DNA from: Prochilodus magdalenae | Taxonomy: Eukaryota; Chordata; Actinopteri; Characiformes; Prochilodontidae | Reading direction: 5' to 3' | Assembly: GCA_024036415.1 (NCBI GenBank) | Contig: JAMWET010001652.1 | Coordinates: 666,001-730,000, forward strand | DNA length: 64,000 nucleotides | Shown: positions 12,709 to 24,750 of the stretch, piece by piece | Layout: each line of letters starts with the position of its first letter | Position numbering within the stretch: position 1 is the stretch's first letter | The notes under the pieces: generated by a model | The model's input: the letters and a program-made list of their open reading frames with translations, nothing else | What the model was told of the DNA's origin: nothing | Databases searched by the model: none | Made by a program: the position numbers and the translations under genes

Positions 12709-12863
12709 GTAAGTGAGCACGTGGCTGTCCTAAGTACACATACACCGCACACAAACACACTGAAGCTACCTCCACACCTCGCCCACACCAGCAGGATGTA
12801 AACTCTGGTTCAGATACTCCACTGCCAACTCATCTAACAACTAGTCATGACTCATAAGCAATG
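12709..12863 (+). other. candidate recursive-splice exon (or untranslated alternative exon)
   Basis: The pyrimidine tract ends TAG at 12706-12708 and is joined directly to GTAAGTGAG, so a 3' splice site and a consensus 5' splice site abut. A second near-perfect donor, ATG|GTAAGTG, follows at 12863|12864, 155 bases downstream. In vertebrates, recursive splice sites in long introns have this form: the zero-length junction is first recognised as the start of an exon defined by a downstream donor. The 155-base segment has stops in its frames and is not protein-like. It could instead be an ordinary untranslated exon that ends in ATG. Function depends on a plus-strand transcript crossing this point, such as a distal ank3 isoform. 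Confidence 0.4.
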
Positions 12864-13382
12864 GTAAGTGGAGTTCTGTATGGGGAAACTGTTTGTCTCC
12901 ATTTGTTGCCGTCTTTGGAAAACATATGCAGTAATCTTATGTAGGGAGGTGTGACTTGGTGGCTTTGGTGACCGCTTAGGTCCGACGGTCAATAGCAAGT
13001 AACAGAAGACTCACAATGAATGGGCATTTGTTGTATTGTTCAGGGACTCTCTTAAATAAATCACCTTGGTGTAGCTAATGACAAATGAGAATGCAGGTTC
13101 TACGTAGCAAGGGAAGCAAACAGAGGAAATACCGTCCATTGTTTTGTAGTAATAATAGTCCTATCCTATAATTTTCCATCATTTTCTGCTTTAACACACC
13201 AGATTTGTTATTAAGGGCTTGTTAGTGCTATAGCGGTGTACAGTTTAACATATCGCTAGATATAGTGGTTGGGGTTGCGTCTTATTACAGTATTATGTAC
13301 AGTATTATGTATTATCACCCCTTGATGCAACAAAATTCATGTTAAAAATTGTATAAATGTCTTAATAACATCCACAGAAATA

Positions 13383-13388
<6 letters not shown>

Positions 13389-13462
<74 letters not shown>
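13389..13462. repeat. (AT)n microsatellite
   Basis: About 37 uninterrupted AT dinucleotides. The tract is self-complementary and could extrude a cruciform. Confidence 0.97.
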
Positions 13463-13465
<3 letters not shown>

Positions 13466-14269
13466 AGTATATATAAAAATTTAAATGTATTATTAATATA
13501 TCTTATTGAGCTATATTATTATGTAATTATATGGAGCTGTGGGGGCTGTATTAACCCCAGATTTCATAAACTGCTAAAACAATGAAAGGAAAATAGCAAA
13601 GGAAATCCAGAACCTTTTGAACATAGTAAAGACCCATGTGTTCTTGTTCTAAGTTAAAATTAGCATTTTGCAATGAGGAAGTGAATCACTGCCTTGCCTT
13701 TCAGTTAATTTTGGGGGCTTGTAATCAAACGCAAACTGACGCTGTAGATTTCTCAGCTTAAATGTGAATTGTTTTACAAGCTTGAGCTGTGCATGCTGGA
13801 TGTGTACTTGTAGCTAAACTACGGGTCGGTGTTGCAACACATTTCATTATTATTGGTTCACTTCATGAAGTGTAACATTGTGTTAATCAGCAGATGCTTT
13901 GGCAGTCTTGTGTGTGTGTGTCTGTATTGCCAGTGTTCATGACAATATAATGTTCTGTTCTGTTTCACTTAAATTATCGAAACAGTGCTGAAGAGTTGAG
14001 AAAAGGTAAAAGATTATTTGGCATGGCAGCACAGCGTCATCAATGGGCTTTGACTGGGCCGTGTGATGCCTTTATTGGAGCCCTTAAATCACTACTGCAT
14101 TTTTACATTCCTGATAGCTTTTGGGATAGCTATGATAAATAGTCTTCTTTTACCAGTGGACTGCATTAGAGCACCAGCATGATAAAGAAGGCTGCTCAAC
14201 TTGCTTAGAGGAGAATGCTTAATACCAATTCTGGTATGAGGTAGCTAAATCAGCCATTCTGCTCGGCCG

Positions 14270-14765
14270 GGAAATCTCGTAGACCTGGAAAGCTCTTTTG
14301 CTGCACGGGAAGGTCCCTCTCTGTGTGGGATGCATACTTGTTTGGCATAGTGTAGCTCCAGTACAGCTTTGTAGCTGTGGTGAAGCAAAGCACAATCAGC
14401 CAGCCTTCCTGTATGGAGCATAGCTCAAATGCCCAGCCTGGAAGCCTTGAATCCATAGCCATGGGTTAAGCCTCATAGCTGTAGTTTAGCATAAGTCAGC
14501 ATAAGTCAAACGGGCAGCCGAGGTAGCTTTGTAGGTGCAGTGGAGTATGCCAGGCAGCTGGCCTACGAAGCCCTGTAGCCAAGAGAGACTCTACAGGCAG
14601 TGAGAAGGTCTACCTTTACCCTGTAGGCTTTATATCTGTTATTCAACATAGCTGCAGCTGCCCGGCCATTAAGCCCTCAACCATAAACCAGAAAATATCT
14701 AATCAGCTGCACTGGCCTTATAGCTGTACCGGTAGTGTCACTCAAGCAACCAGCCTGAGGAGCCT
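14270..14765. repeat. degenerate tandem region with TAGCT...CAGCC motifs
   Basis: Blocks of the form TAGCTGTGGTGAAGCA...ATCAGCCAGCC, TAGCTGTAGTTTAGCA...GGCAGCC, TAGCTTTGTAGGTGCAGTG...GGCAGCTGGCC and TAGCTGTACCGGTAGTG...ACCAGCC recur at irregular spacings of roughly 40-110 bases. This looks like an old, decayed minisatellite. The unit length is unclear by eye. Confidence 0.4.
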
Positions 14766-15000
14766 CAGAACCATGTGTTACTGTTACTACTGGGTGCTAA
14801 CTCGGCTGTTATGGTGGCAAACTCCTATGTCAGTGCAAAAACATCCAAAGACAAAACAATACAAACAATACAAACATCAACAAACAAAACAGACAAGTCA
14901 ATCATAGTGCCAGTGGTTAGAAGGTTGTGCCGCTCTGGAGCAGTTTGTAATTACATCTCACTTAGTTACACTGAGTATGCAGTCCCTTAGGACTTAAGAA

Positions 15001-15095
15001 TCAGAATCTGGTTTATTGGCCAAATATGTTGACACACACAAGGAATCTGGTTTCCGCAGTTCATATCTCTCTAGTACTGTACAATATACACATAA
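15001..15095 (-). mobile_element. LINE 3' tail fragment
   Basis: The sequence AGAATCAGAATCTGGTTTATTGGCC, then AAATATGTTGACACA and CACAAGGAATCTGG, parallels the LINE 3' end at 48156 (CAGAATCAGAATCTCTTTATT, AAGTATGTTACACATACAAGGAATTTG). The 3' end lies at the left, so the sense strand is minus. It runs directly into the 73-bp minisatellite. Confidence 0.65.
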
Positions 15096-16330
15096 CTAAC
15101 TAACAGTCCACAGTATACACAATGACTCCACATATACACAGTACATACAGACACCGTACAATATACACTCTACACAGTATACACCATATACACACCGACT
15201 CCACATATACACAGTACATACAGACACCATACAATATACACTCTACACAGTATACACCATATACACACCGACTCCACATATACACAGTACATACAGACAC
15301 CATACAATATACACTCTACACAGTATACACCATATACACAACTCCACATATACCCAATACAAACAGACACTGTACAATATACACTCCACACTATACACCA
15401 TATAAACAACGACTCCACATATACACAATACATACACACACCGTACAATATACACTCTACACAGTATACACCATATACACAACCACTCCACATATACACA
15501 ATACATACAGACACTGTACGATATACACTCTACACAGTATACACAATATACACAACGGCTCCACATATACACAGTACATACAGACACTGTACGATATACA
15601 CTCTACACAGTATACACAATATACACAATCACTCTACGTATACACAGTTCATACAGACACTGTACTATATACACTCTACACAGTATACACCATATACACA
15701 ACCACTCCACATATACACAATACATACAGACACTGTACGATATACACTCTACACAGTATACACAATATATGCAACGGCTCCACATATACACAGTACATAC
15801 AGACACTGTACAATATACACTCTACACAGTATACACCATATACACAAAGACTCCACATATACACAGTACATACAGACACCGTACAATATACACTCTACAC
15901 AGTATACACAATATACACAATCACTCTACGTATACACAGTTCATACAGACACTGTACAATAAACACTCTACACAGTATACACCATATACACAACAACTTC
16001 GCATATACACAATACATACAGACACTAACAATATACACTCTACACAGTATACACCATATACACAACCACTCCACATATACACAATACATACAGACACTGT
16101 ATGATATACACTCTACACAGTATACACAATATACACAACGGCTCCACATATACACAGTACATACAGACACTGTACGATATACACTCTACACAGTATACAC
16201 AATATACACAATCACTCCACATATACCCAGTACATACACACACTGTACAATATACACTCTACACAGTATACACCATATACACAACGACTCCACATATACC
16301 CAATACAAACAGACACCGTACAATATATAA
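15096..16330. repeat. 73-bp minisatellite, about 16-17 copies
   Basis: The unit runs ACACCGTACAATATACACTC, TACACAGTATACACCATATA, CACACCGACTCCACATATAC, ACAGTACATACAG (73 bases). Copies vary by substitution and small indels. Because 73 is not a multiple of 3 and the unit has no stop in any plus frame, a 402-codon frame crosses the array (15122-16330), with several 67-114-codon frames on the other strand. The Tyr/Thr/His-rich product is a repeat artefact, not a gene. Motifs at the left edge (GTACAATATACAC, CAGTATACACAATGACTCC) already occur at the junction with the LINE tail. Confidence 0.92.
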
Positions 16331-17249
16331 TATACATTAGTGTTGGGGAAGAAGCAGTAGTGTTAAGGTAGTGCAACACTATTAGTATACATGCGTGGGG
16401 AAGAAACTGTAGTATATAATTTGGAACCGGTGAACACATGGTTGTTCATCATGGGTGTAATAAGGATTTAAACAATGTTCCAGTTATATAAAGTAACAGA
16501 GTGCTATGAAACAGTATGACCACATTTATACTTGTTTAAAGGATGTGTTTTTCTCCTTACTGCATTACTCGTCTAATAGTATCATGCTGATACGAGGTCA
16601 GCGGCCAACAGGAGTGTGATCAGCCCCATCCCAGTGGCTTCACAAAGCACCAAAAGGCCCTGAGTATGTGAAAGGAGGACAGAAAACAGCGGAAACTGTA
16701 ACAGGGGCTTTTGAAACGATGATGAGGTTTAGTGAGCCGGAAAATGAGGCTGCTCCACTGTACCTGTCCCGCTGTCGGCTAGGGATCAGACGTAAGCAGC
16801 CAGTGTGTTTATTTTACTGTGTGTGACCACTCTAAGATCAGAGGACAATGAGTCACGGCATGTTTAGCACGGCCGTGGAACTGCATGTGGTTTCACATCA
16901 GGTAGGCGAATGGGACAGAGATTGTTTAGTGGTGTTTGACTATATCAGCGTATGTTATACCTCGCTTTTCAGGCAGGGTGGTCACGAGAGGGTGTAAATC
17001 ACTGACCTTGTCACACTTAGGAATCCATCAGTGCACTATAAAATCCCTACTCTACAAATTTCATCATGATTTGATTTAGCTATTTAAAAAAAAAAATCAT
17101 AAATGCTGATGTGGGTCTTGAGGCTATGGTATTGTGGGCGACTATGTGATACACAGTAATAATCATAATATATATTGACACACAACTAATGCCACATTTA
17201 AATACGCCAATTTAACCTGTAAATTTGGGGATTTTTGACCGTTCTTCCA

Positions 17250-17413
17250 GAAGCGCATTTGTGAGGAGACACTGATGTTGGACGGTCTCTGCTCTAATTC
17301 ATCACAAATGTTTTTTGGAGCTGTCTGCATGGCTAGGTGCTTAGTTTTATAAACCTGTGGCCATAGAAGTGATTGGAACACCTGAGTGATATGTTTGGTG
17401 AAATAGTGTATGT
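17250..17413 (-). mobile_element. Tc1-like fragment, internally deleted
   Basis: GACACTGATGTTGGACG and CTCTAATTCATCACAAATG resemble, from memory, one part of a common teleost Tc1 transposase region. The next block, GTGCTTAGTTTTATAAACCTG, TGGCCATAGAAGTGATTGG and AACACCTGA, resembles sequence near the other end. The two lie side by side here, which implies an internal deletion. Exact ends were not found. Confidence 0.45.
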
Positions 17414-20285
17414 AAAATCAGTGGAGTTAAATTTGGATTCGCCAGGCATCAGAGTATTTTTTCATCCACTTCTATAAACTCTAGATAGAGGAATTAAACC
17501 ACAATCAGAATAAAAATAAACCAGAATCTACAATTGTAGGTTGAACTAGTGCCAGTTATTGATATTATTAAATATTGTGATCATTTTTGTTAGTGCTGAT
17601 ATTATGCAAATTAGATTTAAGTGTATTTGTTATTGCTTAGCCCCTCACTTAATCAATTTTTATACAGCATTGGAAATATTGCCCTTAATTATAGGCCATA
17701 CCAACAAAACCAGAGAGATCCAGACTCTGGGAAAAAGGAGAATGGACAGGCTTGTCCACACGAGTTGGCAATATTTTGGTTTTCAGTCAAACAAACAAAA
17801 AGAACCAGGAGGATGTAGTTATGCATGATGACTCTGTAATTATATCGACACTTAAAACATTAGTGTTTAGATTTGAGTGACTTTTAATTTTTATTAATTT
17901 TACTGTATTTGCAATCTTTCAGACCTGAATGTTATATTTCTCTGCCATGATAATCCAGGTGGATGTAGGTTCTGCCTTTTTACAAATTATAATGTATCGG
18001 CATCAGTAGGTATGTACATGACACAAACATATCTGATCTCTGATATCGGTACAGAATCAACACATAACTGGCCCTATAGAAAGTAATGTTAGAAGCTATG
18101 ATTATATAAACGTCAGGGGCAATGCAGAGTACAGGGCAAAGTAATACTTTTTATTTAAAGCTTTATTTAACGTCTTAATCTTTACAGCCATTTTTTTTTT
18201 CAAAACTGAAAAGTATGTGTCTAGGACTTTGTATTATCCAGTACATAGTGTGTTCTGTTTATTTCAGCCATTTTTCCAAATTTGTGGAGGCTAACTAGTT
18301 TTGAACTTTGGGGTTGTAACCGTCTATTAGCGAGTGCCATGATGTCATGTGGTGGCCCTGTTAAACCAATGGAAAGGGCTGTGTCTGACTGCATGTGTCA
18401 GAAGCATAGCTGAGCTAAAGGCCAGGCCGGACAGGCTGAGTGGAACGGCCACTGATTGGGACGGAGATGCGCAGTAATGGCAGGGTGTTAGATAAGCGCT
18501 GAGCACAGAGATGACAGTGTGAGAGGGTGAGGCTGACAGTTCGCCTTTTTCCTCATGACGCCAGTCCTCATACACACGCCAACATGCCAGCTCACCCATA
18601 AGGCTCACACATCCAGATCCAGTTGTCACGAAGGGCACGGACGCTATCTACGTGACGTCCAGCTTGAAATACGCAACTACTGTATATGACCCAACAATTT
18701 ATGATGGCTTTGGTGGGTTACATCATTATACATCATGTTAGTCTGTTTTAGGCTTAACCTTCCTTCACACTTTGTGCCCTTGAGTTTTTTGACACCCCAA
18801 AAAAATGGAACTGTGTTTTTACATTGCCAGGTTTCAGTTTTATGGTTTTTGGCGAGCACAGTGAGCCTTAAGCTAAGAGGTAAGCAGCGAGCAAAATTAG
18901 CCAAATTAAGCACATCAGATTTAAAATCAGAAAAAGACCAAAACACAATTAAATTAATTGTTAATTGCAGGTCCACTTCTAGCGAGTTAATTTAATATGC
19001 CAAGATTTACAAATATAATGTTGTTAATGAAACTAGTAACTGTCAGTTAGCACAACCCCATTCGCATCATGCTAACTGGTGCCTGTTCATTTACTGCTAT
19101 CAATATTAGCTTTTTTACCTAACCTATCCCAAATCATTTTAATCCGGCATACTGGTGGTCCACTACACTGTCATTAGGAATGTAGACATTTATTTGGCCT
19201 CTGATCGGGACGACTGAAGTCTCAGATTCAAAGTTTCAGATGCAGTTCACTCTGTTCGATTCCATGGACGTGTGTGGGCTGAGGCCAGTGCAACCCAGTC
19301 TTTCTCCAAGGACCCGGATTAACATCCATGATGGAACAGCTATTTGGAATTTGCACTGTGTACATGTCTAATCAGGGCAAAAAAGATCAATTTGGTTTAA
19401 GCAAGTTAATGAAGGGCTTGACCAATTAGCTGCTAAAAGGGGATCAGTCGCTGAATTTGAACCTCATAAGCTGAAATACGACTTGGAGCTCTAAGGCCTT
19501 CACAGCATTCAGTCAAGAAGGCTGCTTGTTCCAGGAGTTGCATACTTAGTTAGCGTGAAGGCTTAGCGCAGCTCTCTCAGCAGATTAGCTGATCACTTTG
19601 ATTCATTTTGCATTTCAGCCCTCCTTAAGTGCTGGGTTGACATTTCACTCGATCGCTGTCAGCACTCCTTACAAAGTCTTGGCTTGATAGAACCAGTTGT
19701 TTTTCTTGCCGGCGGTGGATTTGGACTGGTATTGCAAGCAGCATCATACACCATCAGCACTATTGTTGGGCTGAGTGGGTGGCGCGTGGGAATGGACGTG
19801 AGCTGGACGCATGCACAGCAAAGGGAATTGTTGTGCTAGAGTAGTATGTGGGACGCAGTAGTGCTGCTTGTGTTGTTTAGTAGTCTTTATTGCAGAAGCT
19901 TGGAATATGTAAATTATCTCTCTCATCATTTGTTATTGTCCTGTGAGCCTCGCATCTGTGAGTTTCTATGGGTGTTTCAGTGAATCAAGGTATTTGTGGG
20001 ATTCGGCAAACCTAACATTACTGCCTTGTTAAAACCTAATTCTTTTAAAAAAATTTTCAAAAAAACACATTTATTCTTTACACTTCAGGACCGTTTCAGG
20101 ACCAATAGAAATCCCAAATGACTTAAATTACCTAAATCACATTTCACTTTAGCATTCTTTAATCAAACATCTTTAATTATGTAAAAGATACACCTCTAGG
20201 CTTTATTGTATTGTAAGTCGCAGTGATCCAAATTAATAGATTTCTCAAAACCACCATTGAAAACGATAGTGATAACTAACATATA
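17414..20285. other. non-coding stretch, nothing recognised
   Basis: Frames of up to 99 codons on both strands at 18345-18995 overlap one another and have no protein-like composition. The stretches 16331-17249, 20819-22266 and 23111-23789 are likewise unassigned. Confidence 0.5.
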
Positions 20286-20818
20286 CAGGGGTTGGACAAT
20301 GAAACTGAAACACCTGCCATTTTAGTGTGGGAGGTCTCATGGCTAAATTGGACCAGCCTGGTGGCCAGTCTTCATTAATTGCACATTGCACCAGTAAGAG
20401 CAGAGTGTGAAGGTTCAATTAGCAGGTAAGAGCACAGTTCTGCTCAAAATACTGCAATGCACACAGCATTATGGGTGACATACCAGAGTTCAGAAGAGGA
20501 CAGATTGTTGGTGCACGTCTTGCTGGCGCATCTGTGACCAAGACAGCAAGTCTTTGTGATGTATCAAGAGCCACGGTATCCAGGGTAATGTCAGCATACC
20601 ACCAAGAAGGACGAACCTCCACCAGCATCACGTAGAGACCTGGCCACTATCCTGCAAGAAGAATGGCTTAAAATCCCTCTGACCACTGTGCAGGACGCAG
20701 TATATGTCATTCCCAAGACGAACTGACGCTGTATTGGCCGCAAAAGGAGGCCCTACACCATACTAATAAATGATTGTGGTCTAAAACCAGGTGTTTCAGT
20801 TTCAGTGTCCAACCCCTG
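20286..20818 (+). mobile_element. Tc1-derived miniature element, copy 1
   Basis: A 533-bp element flanked by TA on both sides. It starts CAGGGGTTGGACAATGAAAC and ends with a near-perfect inverted copy (GTCCAACCCCTG). Inside, from ATG 20469, is the start of a Tc1 transposase, MGDIPEFRRGQIVGARLAGA then TKTASLCDVSRATVSRV, the paired-type helix-turn-helix. After about 55 codons it jumps to the family's C-terminal segment (DLATILQEEWLKIPL). The catalytic core is gone, so the copy is non-autonomous. A consensus donor CAG|GTAAGA lies near 20425. Confidence 0.88.
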
Positions 20819-22266
20819 TATATGTCTGAGTGTGTGTGTGCGTGTGTGTGTGTGTATGTACACATATATATGAGGATCATTATAAGTTGCCATCCCTTAA
20901 TTTAAAGTTCTCCCATGTATGATTTCGCAGGCATCTCTTCTCCTTTCTCATGAATGGCCATGTTTATGGTCAGTTTGGATTGCTGTACCGGCCAGTTGGT
21001 CGATGGTAGATTGTTTAGCTGAAGCTAACACTGTGTTGGATAAGGGAACACAAAAAGCACACTAGCAGATTTCCAGGGCTTTTTATAAATCAAATTTTGC
21101 AGGTGATCAGTTAAATCAAATATGAATTAAATAAAGTCCCACATTGAAAGCAAGTGTTTAACACAATGAGTCCTGCGTTTATTCTCCATCTTGGTAGCGT
21201 TCTTATACAGTACAGCACGAGTTCATTTGCCCGCCTCACTTTATTATTTACTACATACCTCAAAAGAATACATAAAGAAACGATCAACTGGCTGATTGCT
21301 GATTTTATGCTTAGAACAAGAATCTAACTTCTAGTCCTGGCTGGTTCCTAACTGTGAGGTGAGGTGGCATGTATCAGCTTAACCAGCTGGAATTGAATGT
21401 AGTTTGTATAATTTGAACTCCACTGTTTTAATGTCTTTGTTGAGGCCAAATGAACAAATCCTTTAAACACTAAATGAATACCAACGTAACAAACAAATAC
21501 TCAGCTATTCCGAGTATTCAGGCCAGTCCTCATTATGTAGCAGTATAATTGCAAGATTGTACATATTGTGCTGTCCTAAGAAAGGATGAGCATGTTTGGC
21601 ATGACGCCTTCAGCTGCTGCAGCCCAATGCCGTGTCCATCTATGGCAATGTTTCCCCCTAGGACAGGGCGGGCAGTGCTGGAAGTGCGTTTGAGTGTGTG
21701 TTTCGGTTTAGTGACAGCCTGGTTGCTCTTTGTTGGCGTGTGAGCATTCTCCAGCGTGCCGTTTTGTACTCCTGTATGGACACTCTGCCCTTTGTGGCAT
21801 GGCTTATTTTGTTCCACCAGTCAAGAGTGGAATTTGCCTTTGGTAGATGTGGACATGTATGTGTGGTTTCTCTCTGCATTTTGAAACCTGTTCAGAGTGG
21901 TTTGTACTAGAGAGAGGCCATCCCTGGTATTAGTCACTCGCCTCTCTCTCCCACTCTGGTGTGATGCAACTCTACACTAGAGGCACATGTTTAAAGTGAT
22001 AGTTTGGGAAAAAAGGAATGTTTTTCTTGTGTAGACAGGAATCAGGTCAGCCTATACATGCTTGGTGAACTGTTTTTAGGTTTGCACTAGAACCTTAAGG
22101 GTGTTGTGGTTCCCATGATGCCTGGAGACCATGTTGACATGTTGTCATTCAGTCCACCAAGGAAAAATATCCAGTCAGGGACCTACAACTGACATCAGAA
22201 TCACTGTTCAAAAGAACTGTATATATTCTATATATAAGTGTATATATATATATATATATACATATA

Positions 22267-22799
22267 CAGGGGTTGGACAATGAAACTGAAACACCTGTCA
22301 TTTTAGTGTGGGAGGTCTCATGGCTAAATTGGACCAGCCTGGTGGCCAATCTTCATTAATTGCACATTGCACCAGTAAGAGCAGAGTGTGAAGGTTCAGT
22401 TAGCAGGTAAGAGCACAGTTCTGCTCAAAATACTGCAATGCACACAACATTATGGGTGACATACCAGAGTTCAAAAGAGGACAAATTGTTGGTGCACGTC
22501 TTGCTGGCGCATCTGTGACCAAGACAGCAAGTCTTTGTGATGTATCAAGAGCCACGGTATCCAGGGTAATGTCAGCATACCACCAAGAAGGACGAACCTC
22601 CACCAGCATCACGTAGTGACCTGGCCACTATCCTGCAAGAAGAATGGCTTAAAATCCCTCTGACCACTGTGCAGGACGCAGTATATGTCATTCCCAAGAC
22701 GAACTGACGCTGTATTGGCCGCAAAAGGACGCCCTACACCACACTAATAAATGATTGTGGTCTAAAACCAGGTGTTTCAGTTTCATTGTCCAACCCCTG
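22267..22799 (+). mobile_element. Tc1-derived miniature element, copy 2
   Basis: Same length and orientation as copy 1, with the same deletion junction and only scattered differences. It is flanked by TA and sits against a short (TA)n run at 22240-22260. The near-identity of the two copies, 1.45 kb apart, suggests recent activity, or a duplication or conversion event. Confidence 0.88.
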
Positions 22800-22829
22800 T
22801 ATATACGTATCCATTTTCAATACTGCAAT

Positions 22830-23110
22830 GTGTTAGTGTATGGTGTGCTGGTACACGTGGATCAAACACTGTAGTGCTGGAGGAATTTTTAAACACTCGC
22901 TGTCCACTGTTAGACACCATTAGACGCTCCTACCTTGCCAGTCCACATTGTAGATGTAGAGTGAGAGACGATAGCTCATCTGCTGCTGCTGCAGAGTTTG
23001 TGTTGAGTTTGTGGTCATACTCTACTCCTTCATCAGTGGTCACACAGTGCTGCCCACGCGACGCTGTTGGCACAGGTCCTCTTGTGCTTCTGACAAACAG
23101 TATTATCAGG
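22830..23110 (+). repeat. dispersed repeat family B, copy 1
   Basis: It contains GTGTTAGTGTATGGTGTGCTGG, TTTTTAAACACTCGCTGTCC, ATTAGACGCTCCTACCTTGC, CACATTGTAGATGTAGAGTGAGAGACGA and CATCAGTGGTCACACAGTGCTGCCCACG. The same blocks appear inverted at 29165-29345 and 33375-33610. The arrangement resembles, from memory, an abundant non-autonomous DNA repeat of some teleosts. Its terminal repeats are not visible here. Confidence 0.6.
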
Positions 23111-23789
23111 AATCAGAAGTGAAAGCAAGGTATTAGTATCAAGATTTGTGGTCATAAACATGTGGTCATAAACGGTCTCCTTTTAAAAGACAGCAGATAA
23201 CAGTTTTCTATATTTGATTTTCAGTTGGTTTGAATTAGGGATTCGGATGGGTAATCAATCCTTGATTAACTGTTTGATAATTCAGTATTTGAATACTGAA
23301 ATCAGTGTTTGGCATACATTGGGTTTCATGACATGGGGAGGCAGAGAAAGCACACAGACCCAGTGAAACATGGATTTTATGGTTTTAACTGAACTGTAAA
23401 AATAATTTGCTTTTTATGAATAAGAAGGTTATATTCCATGTTTCTACTCTAAAAAGCAAGTGCTTTAAAGGGTCTGTATCATAGAAAAATGAATTTCTTA
23501 ACATTTTTGTACGTGATGGTAGTAATTTGATGTAGTAATATGCTTACATTGTTAATGTTCTGCAACATACCATTCACTAAACAGTTTATACTGTGCCCTC
23601 CAAAACAAAGCCACGTTGTGCCTGTTAGCTCTTGTTTAATGCCACAGATCTATTCTTGAATGACATGGAAAAACAAAACGTAACTGTGCATGTTTTATTT
23701 CTGGCTTAAACTGAACATCGTTAGCCAAACTGCCTTGGTGGCTTGTGATCTGTTGAAATTTAGTGAAGTTAAAGATACACCTAGATACC

Positions 23790-24095
23790 CCAACACACTA
23801 CATACAGTACACTAACGCATTACACTTACTGAGTTACAGTACACCAACACGCTACTTACAGCACACTAACACATTACACTTACTGAGTTACTGTACACCA
23901 ACACGCTACTTACAGTACACTAACACATTACACTTACTGAGTTACTGTACTACTTACAGTTACATTACACTTACTGAGTTACTGTACACCAACACACTAC
24001 TTACAGCACACTAACCCATTACACTTACTGAGTTACTGTACACCAACACACTACTTACAGTACACTAATGCATTACACTTACTGAGTTACTGCAC
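23790..24095. repeat. about 54-bp tandem repeat, 5-6 copies
   Basis: The unit is CACTAACACATTACACTTAC, TGAGTTACTGTACACCAACA, CACTACTTACAGTA (54 bases), with one shortened copy near 23945. Because 54 is a multiple of 3, an 83-codon frame crosses it with an 18-residue repeat (TELLYTNTLLTVH-like). This is a repeat artefact. Confidence 0.9.
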
Positions 24096-24469
24096 ACTAC
24101 TGGTGTGTTGTTTGTATTTTTCTTTTGTTCTGGGTTTAGAATGTATTAACAGCACTGTATTTACTTTGCAGCAGTCCTGTCTAATGTAGATAACATAGGG
24201 TGGAATGGAAGCTTACAGTCAGCACAAAGTGAGTCGTGTGATTGTATAGTGTGGTTGATGCAGTATAAGCTTTTATGGCTTGTTAGCTGCATGTGCCTGG
24301 CAGTGCCTGTGCAAAGCTAAAGAAGCAGGTTTCAGACACCAGACATGTCCTGGCTGATGTACTACATTGGCGTTAAGGGGAAAACCGTGTAAACTTGCTC
24401 TGCTTAGCTGACCATCACTTTGAAACTCTGTAGTGCTCCTTCATCATCACGATCATACTGAAGCCAATG

Positions 24470-24750
24470 AAAACCCATCACCTCTCATCTCTCCCTACAG
24501 CAGCAGATGCCTGTTCCTATCACTATGCTCCCCCAAAAAACAGGGTCATTCCTGTCAGGCCTTGTCAGCGGAGGGCGCGTTGTCATGGTGATTCGTTGAA
24601 GTGGTGGTGGGCGGGGGGGTTCTTATGTTTATGCTGCCTATTGTTTGTTTGTTTCTTGTCTGCACCTGCGGTCGGAGCCCGAAAACGAAACGTCAGATAT
24701 GACAAGTGCTGTCAAATGGGAACGACGCGGCGAATGACATGTAGATAGCC
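24470..24750. other. CpG-richer patch with regulatory-like motifs
   Basis: It has GCGGAGGGCGCG (part of a CTCF-like motif) directly followed by GTTGTCATGGTGATTC, a decayed RFX X-box, and several CpGs at 24665-24735. A CTCTCCCTACAG acceptor-like site is at 24489-24500. A 93-codon frame (24467-24748) crosses it without recognisable homology. Confidence 0.2.

Noticed and set aside
15122..16330. 402-codon open frame on the + strand
   Set aside because: It lies wholly within the 73-bp minisatellite, is Tyr/Thr/His-rich, and exists because the unit lacks stops in every plus frame.
20419..20631. identical 70-codon minus-strand frames at 20419 and 22400 (also 52953) as a small conserved gene
   Set aside because: They are antisense shadows of the transposase remnant in the Tc1-derived miniature elements.
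23790..24095. CRISPR-like regular spacing
   Set aside because: The whole 54-base unit is repeated, with no unique spacers, and this is a vertebrate genome. The same reasoning excludes the 22-bp and 73-bp arrays.
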